Positions 43,212 to 53,794 of a DNA stretch of 64,000 nt are shown here, one piece after another. Numbering within the stretch: the first letter of the stretch is position 1; every line of letters begins with the position of its first letter. The notes beneath the pieces are model-generated. The model did no database searches, was not told where the DNA came from, and saw only the letters and a list, made by a program, of their open reading frames with translations. Where the stretch lies: NCBI GenBank assembly GCA_021234155.1, contig JAJEKV010000023.1, positions 10,737,141-10,801,140 on the forward strand. Reading direction: 5' to 3'. The stretch comes from Isoetes taiwanensis (Eukaryota > Streptophyta > Lycopodiopsida > Isoetales > Isoetaceae). The position numbers were made by a program, and so were the translations under genes.

Positions 43212-44669
43212 CTATTTGTTGGCATTTGATGTAGACGCACGATGATCCGTTAAAATTTGCAGGGGGGAGTAAAGCGGTGCCCGAAAGCAGCGAGCTTGCA
43301 GGGAGCGATTGGAGCCGCGGGAGCAGGGGTACTGGTGGCAGTAGTAGGAGTGGCAGCTGGAGGGGCAGCTCCTGTAGCGGTAGCAATGGGGCCTCTGGAT
43401 GCTGTAGCAGCTTGACGCATTGCATCGGTGACCTCAGCAGGCGCCGGCCAAAAAATACGAAGCTTGCCTCAGACCAATCCTGCATCGCCCCCTCGACGGC
43501 GGATGTCCCTACTTGAGCCAGCTGTTGCCGGCAGGACTCCTGTTGCATCAGAGTAAGATCCTGGTCAACATACAGGGTAGTTCCCTTCAATTATCTACTT
43601 TGATGCAAAATTGCCTCACGCACTCGCGTGTCTGCAACCCTGAAGATAACAAGGCGTGGGCGATCTGTGCGTTGAGCCCCAAGGCGGCTTGCTCAGACAA
43701 TGTGGACTGTGATCTGAAATGCCATGCGAGATAGGATCTGATCCTGGATGCGCTTGGTGAGATCCTTTCCTGCTTCCTCTGAGAGTCCACACACCACCAC
43801 ATTATGACGTTGCCGGCCCTGCTGTTGCCGCTCACTGAGTCAGGGGGCAATATTGGCTATCCCAACAGTGCCTGGAGTGTGTGGGCTACTCACAGCAAGG
43901 GGGGTGTGGTGTCCTGGCCTTGTGTTACAGCCGCTGCTGCCTGGAGTCGGGAGCCCAGCTTCTGTTGAAATTTCTGCTGCCTGGCCAACTCATTCGTGCA
44001 TTGTTGGAATTGTTCATGGACCTCGACATGGAGGCACCTGTCTTGCTGGGCAACGGTTTTCCGAAGCTCTGGTATCTCCTGATCTTGTGTCTCAGCCCTA
44101 CTCTGTAGAGCTCTTAGCTCTGCCTAGATGGCTTCGAAGGCGGCTCGGACGTTTCGCATTATGGTGGCAGACCCCTCGGCTTCTGAGTTGAGGCGAGAGA
44201 TGGTTGCTATTGTATCCTGCTTAGCACACTGCCTGTCCTGTGCCATGGTCTCTATGGTGGTGAGGAGGGAGTCCATGCGAGCTCGCAGGTCAGCAAGACC
44301 CTGCTTCTCCTGTTGCCTCTCAAAGTGTGCCAAGCGAAGGCCGTCTTCTAACTGCTGCATGCGGGTTTCCATCTCTGCAATCCCTTGCCTCTCCACTGCC
44401 AACTGTTTTTTGAGCACGTGGGACACTGAAGATTGGATCTCTTCTGCCAGTCCTGCAATCTGGGTTCCGTTGCTCTCAATTCATTCCTCCATTTGTTTCA
44501 AGGCCTTCGTCTGCGCCTGCGCTTGGTGCATTGTCGGGCCTGAGCAGCCTTCATCCGTCTCCAGGGTCGATCTCATAAATTGAGCCTTCGCCCGGGCCTC
44601 CTTCCTCATGGAAGAGGTTTCTCCCTTGTCCTTGTTATCGGGTCGGGGACGTTTTCGCGGCGGTCCCAC
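43212..44669 (-). pseudogene. LINE ORF1, second copy: coiled coil and RNA-binding domain
   Basis: The ORF starts MGPPRKRPRPDNKDKGE (basic N-terminus). A long heptad-rich coiled coil follows (KKQLAVERQGIAEMETRMQ and onward), then a Pro/Thr linker, the HNVVVCGLSEEAG RNA-binding block and an Ala/Pro/Thr tail. Stops lie at 44481-44483 (TGA), 44124-44126 (TAG), 43840-43842 (TGA), 43693-43695 (TGA) and 43591-43593 (TAA). One frameshift falls in a C6 run at 43899-43904, and the last 80 codons are more disturbed than in the first copy. The architecture matches ORF1 proteins that form trimers on LINE RNA. Confidence 0.75.
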
Positions 44670-44699
44670 ATTGACCCCAAATTTTGGTCCACTGTTGCA

Positions 44700-45560
44700 A
44701 ACTATAGTCTTCTTAGGTCTACATGTCCTTTATTCAGAGATCGCAAAAAATCCTACATGATCTGTGGAGGTGTGGTTTTACTAATTTACGGTGTTGTTTC
44801 TTAAGTGGACAAGGAGCGTCCATTGTTATTTTTATAAAGAGCTGTGGTTTTTGTTTTTTAGGAGGTGTTTTTTAAGGAGGTATATTTTTTGTTAAAAGAA
44901 CTGTGATTTTTATTTTTTGAAGCGGTGGTGTTTTTCAGAAGGTGTAGTTTTTGGAGGTATGGTTTATAAGTAAGTGTAGTTTCTAAGGAGGCTTTTTTTA
45001 AAGGATGTATAGTTCTCTAAAGAGGTGTGATATTTAAGGTTCTTAATAGCCAATCTTGTAAGCACCATTATACAATCATTGCACTATTCCCATCCATATG
45101 ACACCCCATAAAGTATTCATGTTGTCATCTCATGGTTATAGAAAACTATGATGCAAAGGCATGCGCGCGTGCGTGCGTGGGAGGGAGGGAGGGAGGGAGA
45201 GTTTCCATTTTGCCTCAAATCCATTTTTTGAGCATATGCACGTGATCTCAGGTTCCATTTAAACTTGAAGGAGTTGAAAGCACACGACAAAAACCTTATA
45301 GAAATCAGGATTCAAGAAATTGTTTGCTGGTTTTTTCTTACAATTCATTAACATAAAATTTTATTCAATTTGAACACGTATTCTTCCATCACCTTAGTTC
45401 CAAATCAAGCTAAATTTCTTTCCACATGTTCCTATAATGTTCCCCTAGTAGTCATTTTGAATATCAGCCAAAAATGTTAAAAGCACTCAAGATATCATCA
45501 TTTGAGTGTGCATACCTTTTTCTGCCATAGGGATGTGCAATGGCCAAATTTTCTGTCCAT
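44700..45560. other. non-coding interval with GT-rich and GGGA repeats
   Basis: 44780-45040 has loosely repeated GGAGGTGTRGTTTTT words. 45174-45199 is (GGGA)n-like. 45280-45545 is a diverged copy of a repeat also present at 55925-56170 (shared TTTGCTGGTTTT, CTCAAGATATCATCATTTGAGT and GGCCAAATTT). No gene is visible. Confidence 0.5.
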
Positions 45561-45569
45561 TGGCTCAAG

Positions 45570-47873
45570 CATGCAACCTAGGCTCAAACATGCCAAGGTG
45601 GCTCCAACATGCCACACAGGCTCTAACATGCCACACATGCTTTAACATGCCAAGGTGGTACAAACATGCCACATGGGCTCCACCATGCCACCTAGGAAAC
45701 ATGCCAACTAGGCTCAAACATACCACGCGGGCTCCAACATGCCAAGGCGGCTCAAACATGCCACCAGGGCTCCAACATGCCCCCTAGGCTCCAACATGCC
45801 AAGGTGGCTCAAGCATGCCACCTAGGCAATAACATTCCACCTAGGCTCAAACATGCCAAGGTGGCTCAAACATGCCATGAGGGCTCCAACATGCCACCTA
45901 GGCTCCAACATGCCAAGGTGGCTCAAACATGCCACGTGGGCTCCCAACATGCCACCTAGGCTCCACCATGCCAAGGTGGCTCGAACATGCCACTAGGCCC
46001 AAACATGCCACGCGGGCTCCAACATGCCACCTATGCTCAAACATGCCAAGGTGGCTCAAACATGCCATCTAGGCTCCAACATGCCACCTAGGCTCAAACA
46101 TGCCAAGGTGGCTTGAACATGCCATGTGGGTTCCAACATGCCACCTAGGCTCCAACATGCCAAGGTGGCTCAAGCATGCCATCTAAGCACCAACATGCCA
46201 CCTAGACTCAAACATGCCAAGGTGGCTCAAACATGTCAAGGTGGCTCAAACGTGCTATGCGGGCTCCAACATGCCACCTAGTCCCCAACATGCCAAGGTG
46301 GCTCAAACATGCCACGCGTGGGCTCCCAACATGCCACCTAGGCTCCAACATGCCAAGGTGGCTCAAACATGCCACTAGGCCCAAACATGCCAAGGTGGCT
46401 CAAACATGCCACGCGGGCTCCAACATGCCACCTAGGCTCCAACATGCCAAGGTGGCTCAAACATGCCACGTGGGCTCCCAACATGCCACCTAGGCTCCAA
46501 CATGCCAAGGTGGCTCAAACATACCACTAAGCTCAAACATGCCACGCAAGCTCCAACATGCCACCTAGGCTCCAACATGCCAAGGTGGTCCAAACATGCC
46601 ACCTAGGCACCAACATGCTACCTAGGCTCAAACATGCCAAGGTGGCTCAAACATGCCACACGGGCTCCAACATGCCACCTAGGCACCAACATGCCAACGT
46701 GGCATGCCAAGGTGGCCCAAACATGCCATGTGGGCTATAACATGCCACCTAGGCTCCAACATGTCAAGGTGGCTCAAGCATGCCACCTAGGCACCAACAT
46801 GCCACCTAGGCTCCAACATGCCAAAGTGGCTCAAACATGCCACGCGGGCTCCAACATGCCACCTAGGCTCTAACATGCCAAGGTGGCTCAAACATGCCAC
46901 CTAGGCACCAACATCCCACCTAGGCTCAAACATGCCAAGGTGGCTCAAACATGTCAAGGTGGCTCAAATGTGCCACGCGGGTTCCAACATGCCACCTAGG
47001 CTCCAACATGCCAAAGTGGCTCAAACATGCAATGTGCAGTCCCCCATGCCACCTAGGCTTCAACATGCCAAGGTGGCTCAAACATTCCAAGGTGGCTCAA
47101 ACATGCCACGCGGGCTCCAACATGCCACCTAGGCTCCAACATGCCAAGGTGGCTCAAACATGCCAAGGTGGCTCAAATATGCCAAGGTGGCTCAAACATG
47201 CCATGTGGGCTCCAACATGCCACCTAGGCTCCAACATGCCAAGGTGGCTCAGGCATGCCAAGGTGGCTCAAACATGCCACCTGGGCTCCAACATGATAAG
47301 GTTGCCCAAACATGCCAAGGTGGCTCAAACATGCCACGTGGGCTCCAACATGCCACCTTGGCTCCAACATGCCAAGGTGGCTCAAAAATGCCATGTGGAC
47401 TCCAACATGCCACGTGGGCTCAAACATGTCTCAAACATGCCACCTAGACTCTAACATGTCACCTCGGCCCAAACATGCCAAGGTGGCTCTAACATGCCAC
47501 GCGGGCTCCAACATGCCAAGGTGGCTCAGGCATGCCACCTAGGCTCAAATATGCCAAGGTGGATCAAACATGCCACGTGGGCTCCAACATGCCACCTAGG
47601 CTCCAACATGCCAAGGTGGCTCAAACATACCACCTATGCCCTAACATGCCAAGGTGGCTCAAATATGCCATGTGGGCTCCAACATGCCACCTAGGCTCCA
47701 ACATGCCAAGGTGGCTCAAGCACGCCACCTAGGCTCAAACATGCCAAGGTGGCTCAAACATGCCACGCGGGCTCCAACATGCCAAGGTGGCTCAAACATG
47801 CCAAGGTGGCTCAAACATGCCATGTTGGCTCCAACATGCCACCTAGGCTCTAACATGCCAAGGTGGCTCACGC
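45570..47873. repeat. 19-bp minisatellite array with 57-bp higher-order unit
   Basis: About 120 units of 19 bp are built on ACATGCC plus a 7-9 base variable block plus GGCTC. Three main variants (CCAAGGTGG, CCACGCGGG or CCACGTGGG, and CCACCTAGG) tend to alternate, giving a 57-bp period. Because 57 is divisible by 3, long ORFs appear in several frames and on both strands; these are by-products of the repeat. Confidence 0.95.
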
Positions 47874-48690
47874 ATATGAATGATGCACTAAGGTTAATAA
47901 TATATGCTCCTATGTATGCAGAATTGGAAATTTATACTTATTTTTTTATGTTTGTAGAGCAATGTTGCATGGAGACACCCACCAGCAGGATGCTTTGTGG
48001 AACTAAGAGAAGACTTGAAGAGGCAAGAAGAGGAGTTGTCCATTATTTCTGTGAAAAAATGTAGATTATATGCCAATGTGGTAATTGTTTTTGCTATGCC
48101 GTAGTAGGGTAATTACTGTGGAGGTTTCCCTGAAAACCCAAAAGGGCAGGGTTTTAGTCCTAGCAGTAATCATTCTACTATGTGCATTAGCAAATCAATA
48201 TTTGAGATGCATGCATGGCATATTTTTAATCTTGTTCACCATATGGGAAGAAGAACCACTAGATACATGGAACTGGTTGCACAATTTTTGTTCTTAGCTA
48301 AGGAAGTATGCACATTTAATTGGAGAGTGGAAATTGAATTGTGAAAATCCAAGGGCTAGGAACAAAATCCCCTTTCCAATGGAAAAGGCCTGAAGGCACA
48401 AATGGAGGCAACGGATCAGTGCGGCCACGGTTTGGAGGCGGAGATTTCAGAGCAGTCAGCGGAACCAGAGGGAGATTTCGGATTCGACAAGGAGGAGCCA
48501 CGGATTTGTTGCAGAGCAGACCAGCATGGTAGACCTCCAGAATCAGTGCAGATCACTCAGAGTAGTGCAATTAGAGCAAACCAGAAGAGATAAGTTCAAT
48601 GGATAGTTTGTTATGAAGATCTGAAAACTATTGAATCTAATTCTATTCATTATTCTATTATTTGTGAGGCATTGCATTTCTAGAATCTCA
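47874..48690. other. unassigned interval between minisatellite and microsatellite
   Basis: There are short frames only. 48110-48170 has AGGTTTCCCTGAAAACCC and GCAGTAAT, resembling text near 23390-23430 in reverse order (AACCCTTCGGGGC, GCAGTAATA). A 63-codon frame at 48402-48590 is polar and unrecognised. Confidence 0.3.
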
Positions 48691-48691
48691 A

Positions 48692-48873
48692 GAATAAGAA
48701 TAAGGATAAGGATAAGGATAAGGATAAGGATAAGGATAAGGATAAGGATAAGGATAAGGATAAGGATAAGGATAAGGATAAGGATAAGGATAAGGATAAG
48801 GATAAGGATAAGGATAAGGATAAGGATAAGGATAAGCATAAGGATAAGAATAAGAATGATCGGCCTATGGGAC
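48692..48873 (-). mobile_element. LINE 3' end with (TTATCC)n tail
   Basis: On the (-) strand GTCCCATAGGCC (48862-48873) is followed by CATTCTTATTC and about 25 copies of TTATCC. The 12-base motif also ends the LINE at 23.3 kb and, with one change, the LINE at 63.8 kb. The hexamer array therefore looks like a LINE tail. The extent of LINE sequence to the right is uncertain. Confidence 0.65.
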
Positions 48874-49589
48874 CAATTTATAAATTATCTCCTTCTATTG
48901 AATGATGAATGTATCTTAAATCATTTGAAGAATTCAGTACCCTGTTGTTCTTAAGTAAATGGAGATGAGTAATTTCCTCAAGCATCGCTGGTGAGCCCGG
49001 TCTTGTTGTGCTCTTGTTTTGTTTGTTGGACTACATATTTGTTTGGTGCGTTTGCCGGGAGATTGGCCATCGCATGAGTGAAGGGAGTGGAGATAGTGAG
49101 AGAGGTCAAGCATTGGATAAGAAGGCCAGCCCAAAAAACTAATCCCATCTACCCTGATGTATTATGTACTTGCCTATTTGAGCTCAAAAGAGGAGAATGA
49201 CAAACAGAAGGAGCAACAAGCACAGGAGCGTGAGCAGCGTTTGAATTTACCACAATCTGATTCCTTAGAATTTAATAGAAAGAGTATAGTCCCTCAGAGA
49301 TTAAGATCTAGTTCCTTGCTATCCACAAGTCAAAGAGAGCAATCTCCAAGTGAAACAAGTCCTCCGAGTCCATCCAATATATCAGCCAATTATCAGCCAC
49401 TGTGAATTCTTACCTCCGAATACGAGAAAATCTACTATTAAGAAGAAAAATAATATAAGAGAGTTCTTGAGATGGGTGTAAAGGAGCCATATGATCTTAT
49501 AAAGGACTTAGAAAACGAACATCCTTCCTTGACCTTTGGGCAACTACTGCAGCTTACACCTGTATGTAGAAAAGCTCTTATCGCATGAA

Positions 49590-49776
49590 GGGCCATAAAG
49601 AAGTTGTGGTAAATTCTGCTCGGCTTATATTGGCAGACTCGATTTCTCCTTGCATTGATGTAGAGATAAATGGACAATTGATTTGCAATTGCACCATTGA
49701 TGGGGGTTCAGGAGTTAATATAATGCCAGAGGATGTGATGAAGTAGTTGGAACTCACAGACTTAGCACCTGTATAC
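49590..49776 (+). pseudogene. gypsy aspartic protease, first half
   Basis: In one frame: PCIDVEINGQLICNCTIDGGSGVNIMPEDVMK, with IDGGSGVN as the active-site loop (D-G-G-S form common in plant gypsy), then TAG and LELTDLAP. The flap and second half resume at 52594 after the inserted LTR element. Confidence 0.8.
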
Positions 49777-49781
49777 TTTAT
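49777..49781. repeat. target-site duplication TTTAT (left)
   Basis: TTTAT is repeated exactly at 52589-52593, flanking the LTR element. Confidence 0.92.
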
Positions 49782-50132
49782 TGTTAACCACCTAGTGGTT
49801 AACATTGTGCATGCACATGTTAGGTGCATGCACATGTTAGGTGTCAGTGGTGGCAGACTGACACTTGGCATGATTAGATTATCATAAGTGTAGGGATTAG
49901 ATTTAGTTAGTGTACGGCTCAGATTTGCGGTCTACACTATATTAGACCGGAGCCTCTTCAGATGTACTCAGGTTTATCTCATATTTGGAGAGCCTCATTT
50001 GGCCACGTTCCCCTTCATTCTTTGTGCATATTTCCTTGTCTTGTTCTTGTTTTGTGATCATGAGCATGGCAGCTTTGTAGCATCCGGCAGTCATGGACTG
50101 CTGCTGCAGGGTGTATGCCAAGAATCCAAACA
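49782..50132 (+). repeat. 5' LTR of the pol-less element
   Basis: 351 bp. It includes a terminal palindrome TTAACCACCTAGTGGTTAA at its start and two copies of GCATGCACATGTTAGGTG. Confidence 0.93.
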
Positions 50133-51580
50133 TTGGCCGTTATTATGCGGGTCGCGGGCTCGTGATCACTTTCTTAAGCCTTGCTGTTTTGCTGTTGTCC
50201 TTGCTGCTCTTCTTATCCTCAGTTCTGGAGTACTCCTTGTATATTATTCTCAACCCTTCAAACCCCTTCATTTGGCCCAACCTGCTGTTGAAATTGGAGG
50301 CCCTTTTGTCACTCTGTTAGCAATTAGTCTAGTTATCAAAACAGTTTTCAGACCTCTGTTTTTTTATGGTGCAGCAAACGCAGTTTTACAGCCAAGGAAT
50401 TCCGGAGTGGTGACAGCACTCCTCTCTGCAACATTTTCAGAAAAATTAAAGTTTCCTTTTTTTCTACCTGTTGGAAATTTGTCACAAATCTTGTACCTCT
50501 TTCTTACGTTTTTATCTCGGTTTTATCGAGGAAAACTTGTGCTTTTACCTGACCAAAAATATTATGTATATCGTGGCAAACACCAAAGGCACCTCGCCCG
50601 GTATGGGTTTTATGAAGACTTCTCATTGAGAATATTTATAGAGGGCCGACTTGGCTAGCCCCCTTTAGCTCATAGGTTTTTATTTGGCGATTCAAGGCTT
50701 CTTCTGCAAGGCTTCTTCTGCAATTCTTAACTTCAATCATGTAGCGAGAACCGTTTCGGTCAGCCTCTTTAATGCACGATTACTCTATTCGGCCTTAAGA
50801 GGAGTCTTCTTTGAAGCAGCCTTCTTGTCTTATTCTTTCAAAGTTGGGTACCGCACACAATCGATCAAACAGTACCGAACACTGGTTATCCTATCTTTTC
50901 AAGCTTTCATGCTGTTGCACATACAGGGGCAGGGATGGCACAAGACAGCAAGTTGTTTCCAGAATCGTCATTTTTCCTCTATCTAATATGGGCATCACAG
51001 AGTATCGGCTATTTCATGTTTTCACGTATCTGGATCTCTTCAGTCTGCAAACTTCCAATCGTTCTTCTTATTGAAGTTTTTCAAGAGGGGGCTCGTGGCT
51101 AGCCCCATCCACATTCACTGCGCAGAGAATCGTGCGGTTTGCCACCTTCAACTACCTGCATCACATACACTCAGTTAGCATATTATATCCATCTGCTCAC
51201 ATACCGGCTGCCATACAACTCTGTTCTTCATGCCAGCATGCCCCAGGTCGAATTCTTTCAATGCTCCTCTATCTATTCATAGTTGAAGCAGTAATTTTCC
51301 CTCTGCATCATTCTATTTGGAAAACACCGCTTCCTGCAAACAAATGGCTCAGTTACAGAATATCCGGCCAGTTGCTATCCATAGAAGCTCCCATTTCGGC
51401 ACCATATCAGGATTCCCCTCTTCTGCCATCTATCTTTAGCACTGCGAAATTGGTGGCAGATATTTTGCTCTCTTTGCCAAGTATTATCCTGCACTAGCAG
51501 CAGTAGCAGCTCGCATCACCGCCATGAAACGGCCGTTTAGGGTTTCCAAATTTTAGGGCTTGAAACCTATTTGGGTTGAT
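50133..51580 (+). other. interior of the pol-less element, hydrophobic reading frame
   Basis: A 219-codon frame (49999-50658) begins inside the 5' LTR and is rich in Leu/Phe/Val, with at least two membrane-like stretches. Because it crosses the LTR and matches nothing I recognise, it may be chance or captured host sequence. GCTTCTTCTGCAAG is repeated near 50695-50720. Confidence 0.35.
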
Positions 51581-51584
51581 AACG

Positions 51585-51850
51585 GGTCACGGTGGCCCCA
51601 CGCTCACGCCCTGCTCACGGGCCACGGCCACGGCCACGCTCCACGCTCCACGCCACGGGCAGCATATATTTTGCTGGCTGATAAACGCCCACGCTGATGT
51701 TTCCACGCCCATGCCCACGCTCACGTGTTGACCCACGCTCCAATTTTGACCCACGCTCACGGGCCCACGCCCACGCTCCAGCCACGCTTCAGCCATGCTC
51801 ACATTTTGCTTATGGCCACGCTTTTTGCTCAACATCCACGCCCGCACAAA
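51585..51850. repeat. CCACGC-rich low-complexity block
   Basis: Some 20 irregular copies of CCACGCTC, CACGGC and related words, GC-rich, lie inside the pol-less LTR element. The block has no regular period. Confidence 0.75.
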
Positions 51851-52225
51851 TATATTAGACGATAGCCCGCTCTCCTATGGTCGATCACGCGGTGCACGCT
51901 TTTTAAGGTGCTTACGTTTTGAAGGCCCCCTATAACCATTGCTTTTAAGCTTTTTTCGTGCACTTTTGGGCAATATTTGTTCCAATGGACTTACCCATAA
52001 TATAAGGGGATGGTCCTTATGTTTTTTTTGCCCCAACGTTCCTATGATCCATGTTCTACATCGACATTCCTTCGGATCCTCTTCGTCATCAATGCCTTCA
52101 TGAAGATCTTTCAACGACACAACCCAACCATTACCATTATTTTTACCCCTAATTTTTGGCACCATGTTGTAATTGTCAGACTTGTCTTATAAAAGTCTGT
52201 ACATGTTTTCGTGCTAAAAACTTTT

Positions 52226-52237
52226 AGGGGGAGGCAG
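52226..52237 (+). other. polypurine tract of the pol-less element
   Basis: AGGGGGAGGCAG directly precedes the TG of the 3' LTR. Confidence 0.75.
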
Positions 52238-52588
52238 TGTTAACCACCTAGTGGTTAACATTGTGCATGCACATGTTAGGTGCATGCACATGTTAGGTGT
52301 CAGTGGTGGCAGACTGACACTTGGCATGATTAGATTATCATAAGTGTAGGGATTAGATTTAGTTAGTGTACGGCTCAGATTTGCGGTCTACACTATATTA
52401 GACCGGAGCCTCTTCAGATGTACTCAGGTTTATCTCATATTTGGAGAGCCTCATTTGGCCACGTTCCCCTTCATTCTTTGTGCATATTTCCTTGTCTTGT
52501 TCTTGTTTTGTGATCATGAGCATGGCAGCTTTGTAGCATCCGGCAGTCATGGACTGCTGCTGCAGGGTGTATGCCAAGAATCCAAACA
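52238..52588 (+). repeat. 3' LTR of the pol-less element
   Basis: 351 bp, identical by eye to 49782-50132, followed by the TTTAT target copy. Confidence 0.93.
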
Positions 52589-52593
52589 TTTAT

Positions 52594-53305
52594 GGTAACA
52601 ATGGCAGATCAACGTAGAGTTGAGCCCTTACACATGATCACAGGGGTACAAACTGTAATTGCAGGTGTAACTTTTTATGTGGATTATGTTATACTAAGAA
52701 TGGCCCATGGAAGATTCTCATATATCCTTTATTATTAGGACGCCCTTGGCTGATGCAAGCATCTGCAAAGCATGACTGGTCCACGGGGCTGTTACAAATT
52801 GGTGATGGAAACAATATTATTCAGTTGCAAGTACATATACACCCTCAAAAGTTTATATACGTAAGGAAAGGGGAGAAGATAATGATAGTAATACCAGCTC
52901 AAGTGATACAAATGAGGAGTTGGAGTATGATGATGAAGAAGAGATGGATGCTGGAATTGTCCAATTAGAAGACGATGCATATGAATTATTGCAGCTTCCA
53001 CCTTATCGACAATTTACAGCAAGTGAAGAGATTGAAGACTGGATGGATGCTATTGTAGACTGTGGAATGGTTACAGTGGAACCTTTAGAAGAAGATGAGA
53101 ATAGATATCTAGATTATTTTATAAAGTACAAAGTGGGAGAAGCACACTTAAGAGAGATCCTTGCTAATAAGGAGAGTGATGGTAGAATGCAAGAATTCTT
53201 AAAACCACCCCTATTAAAGAATTTAGGTATGTGTTTGCTTGGACATACCGTGACATGGTGGGAATAGATCCAGAGTTGTGTGTACATAGAATTCCTTTAG
53301 TTAGT
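52594..53305 (+). pseudogene. gypsy protease second half and linker to RT
   Basis: VTMADQRRVEPLHMITGVQ continues the protease. After a frame change near 52730 comes PLLLGRPWLMQASAKHDW, the conserved end of plant gypsy proteases. An acidic linker (52920-53220) precedes FAWTYRDMVGIDPELC and HRIPL, which normally sit just before reverse transcriptase. Confidence 0.8.
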
Positions 53306-53369
53306 GAGTCTACTACAGTCCATCAACGTCCATAAATAGATCCAGAGTTGTGTTGACATGCAACCAGTG

Positions 53370-53520
53370 TAGGTTACGTACCGTACGTTACGTTTTCCAT
53401 GCTTAAGGTACCGTACTATACATCGTACGTTACCATGTACTGTACATTGCATACGTATTGTACATGTACGGTACGAGAAGTACGGTACTACACTGCATAT
53501 AACAGGTTGTAACACATATA
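53370..53520. repeat. GTAC-rich block with many short inverted repeats
   Basis: GTAC/CGTAC words recur at least twelve times, including TACGTACCGTACGTTACGT and GTACATGTACGGTAC. There is no coding potential. Confidence 0.6.
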
Positions 53521-53794
53521 TACGTTACCACAACCTCATGAGCCTTTCATGGCGCAGATTGGTTTTCTAGACTCTCTTCACTGACTACAAGTGTGTTCAA
53601 GTTGAGGTCCTTTGGCGCTTCTTGGCCAAGGGTTGGTCTTCTATCCATGGAACTTGATCCCTATGGTAATGTCAGCATCTTGAGTCCCTTGGAAGAGCCG
53701 ATTCATAGTTCTGAGGTGGGTAAGTCACTCGTCCGTCGCATTTTGACTTGCATTGAAACACGCCAACTAGCCTCCAAAAATGGCAAGGTGCCTC

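Larger units (their letters stand above)
36785..43842. repeat. second copy of the 7.06-kb tandem duplication
   Basis: It corresponds to 24369-36784 with the copia element and one GCATC removed. The left junction joins ...CTGAGTCAC to TGTGTTTTTTTTCGGG (first copy at 24369). Unit ends at 43842 and 36783 share CTCACTGAGTCA. Long stretches are nearly identical. Differences are concentrated in patches such as 37.9-38.5 kb and 42.2-42.5 kb. Confidence 0.92.
23256..44700 (-). mobile_element. nested LINE block: LINE, TIR element, tandem duplication, copia
   Basis: A LINE runs right to left, with ORF1 from 44669, ORF2, and a 3' tail at 23256. Its 3' part is interrupted by a 4.0-kb TIR element. A unit of about 7.06 kb (first copy 24369-36784, second copy 36785-43842) is tandemly duplicated. 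A copia element occupies the first copy. The LINE 5' end is therefore present once (second copy) and its 3' end once (first copy). Confidence 0.85.
49782..52588 (+). mobile_element. pol-less LTR retrotransposon with identical 351-bp LTRs
   Basis: LTRs at 49782-50132 and 52238-52588 start TGTTAACCACC, end AATCCAAACA and show no difference by eye. A purine tract (AGGGGGAGGCAG) precedes the second LTR. The 2105-bp interior has no Gag, protease, integrase or reverse-transcriptase motif. No standard tRNA-Met primer site follows the first LTR, where the sequence is TTGGCCGTTATTATGCGGG. It is a recent insertion that needs trans-acting proteins. Confidence 0.93.
48985..53305 (+). mobile_element. decayed Ty3/gypsy element, leader to protease/RT linker
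   Basis: GGTGCGTTTGCCGGGAGATT near 49050 resembles the leader of plant gypsy elements. A weak gag start (ATG 49074), a polar frame (49157-49405) and a protease follow. The protease is split by an LTR element at 49782-52588. The text ends at FAWTYRDM and CVHRIPL (53230-53305), the segment just before reverse transcriptase, whose catalytic part is missing. Confidence 0.75.

Noticed and set aside
45506-47694. Multiple ORFs with MPRWLKHATRAPTCHLGSN-type repeats
   Set aside because: The 57-bp period keeps all frames open on both strands, so ORF length carries no coding signal.
48692-48860. Telomere-like repeat
   Set aside because: The unit AAGGAT is not the plant telomere TTTAGGG, and a LINE 3' motif adjoins it.
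48543-48954. Ile-Leu or Ile-Arg repeat proteins on both strands
   Set aside because: They are translations of the hexamer microsatellite at 48.7-48.85 kb.
49999-50658. 219-residue membrane protein
   Set aside because: It starts inside the LTR and crosses into the interior. The hydrophobic character may come from a T-rich strand; kept only as a low-confidence note.
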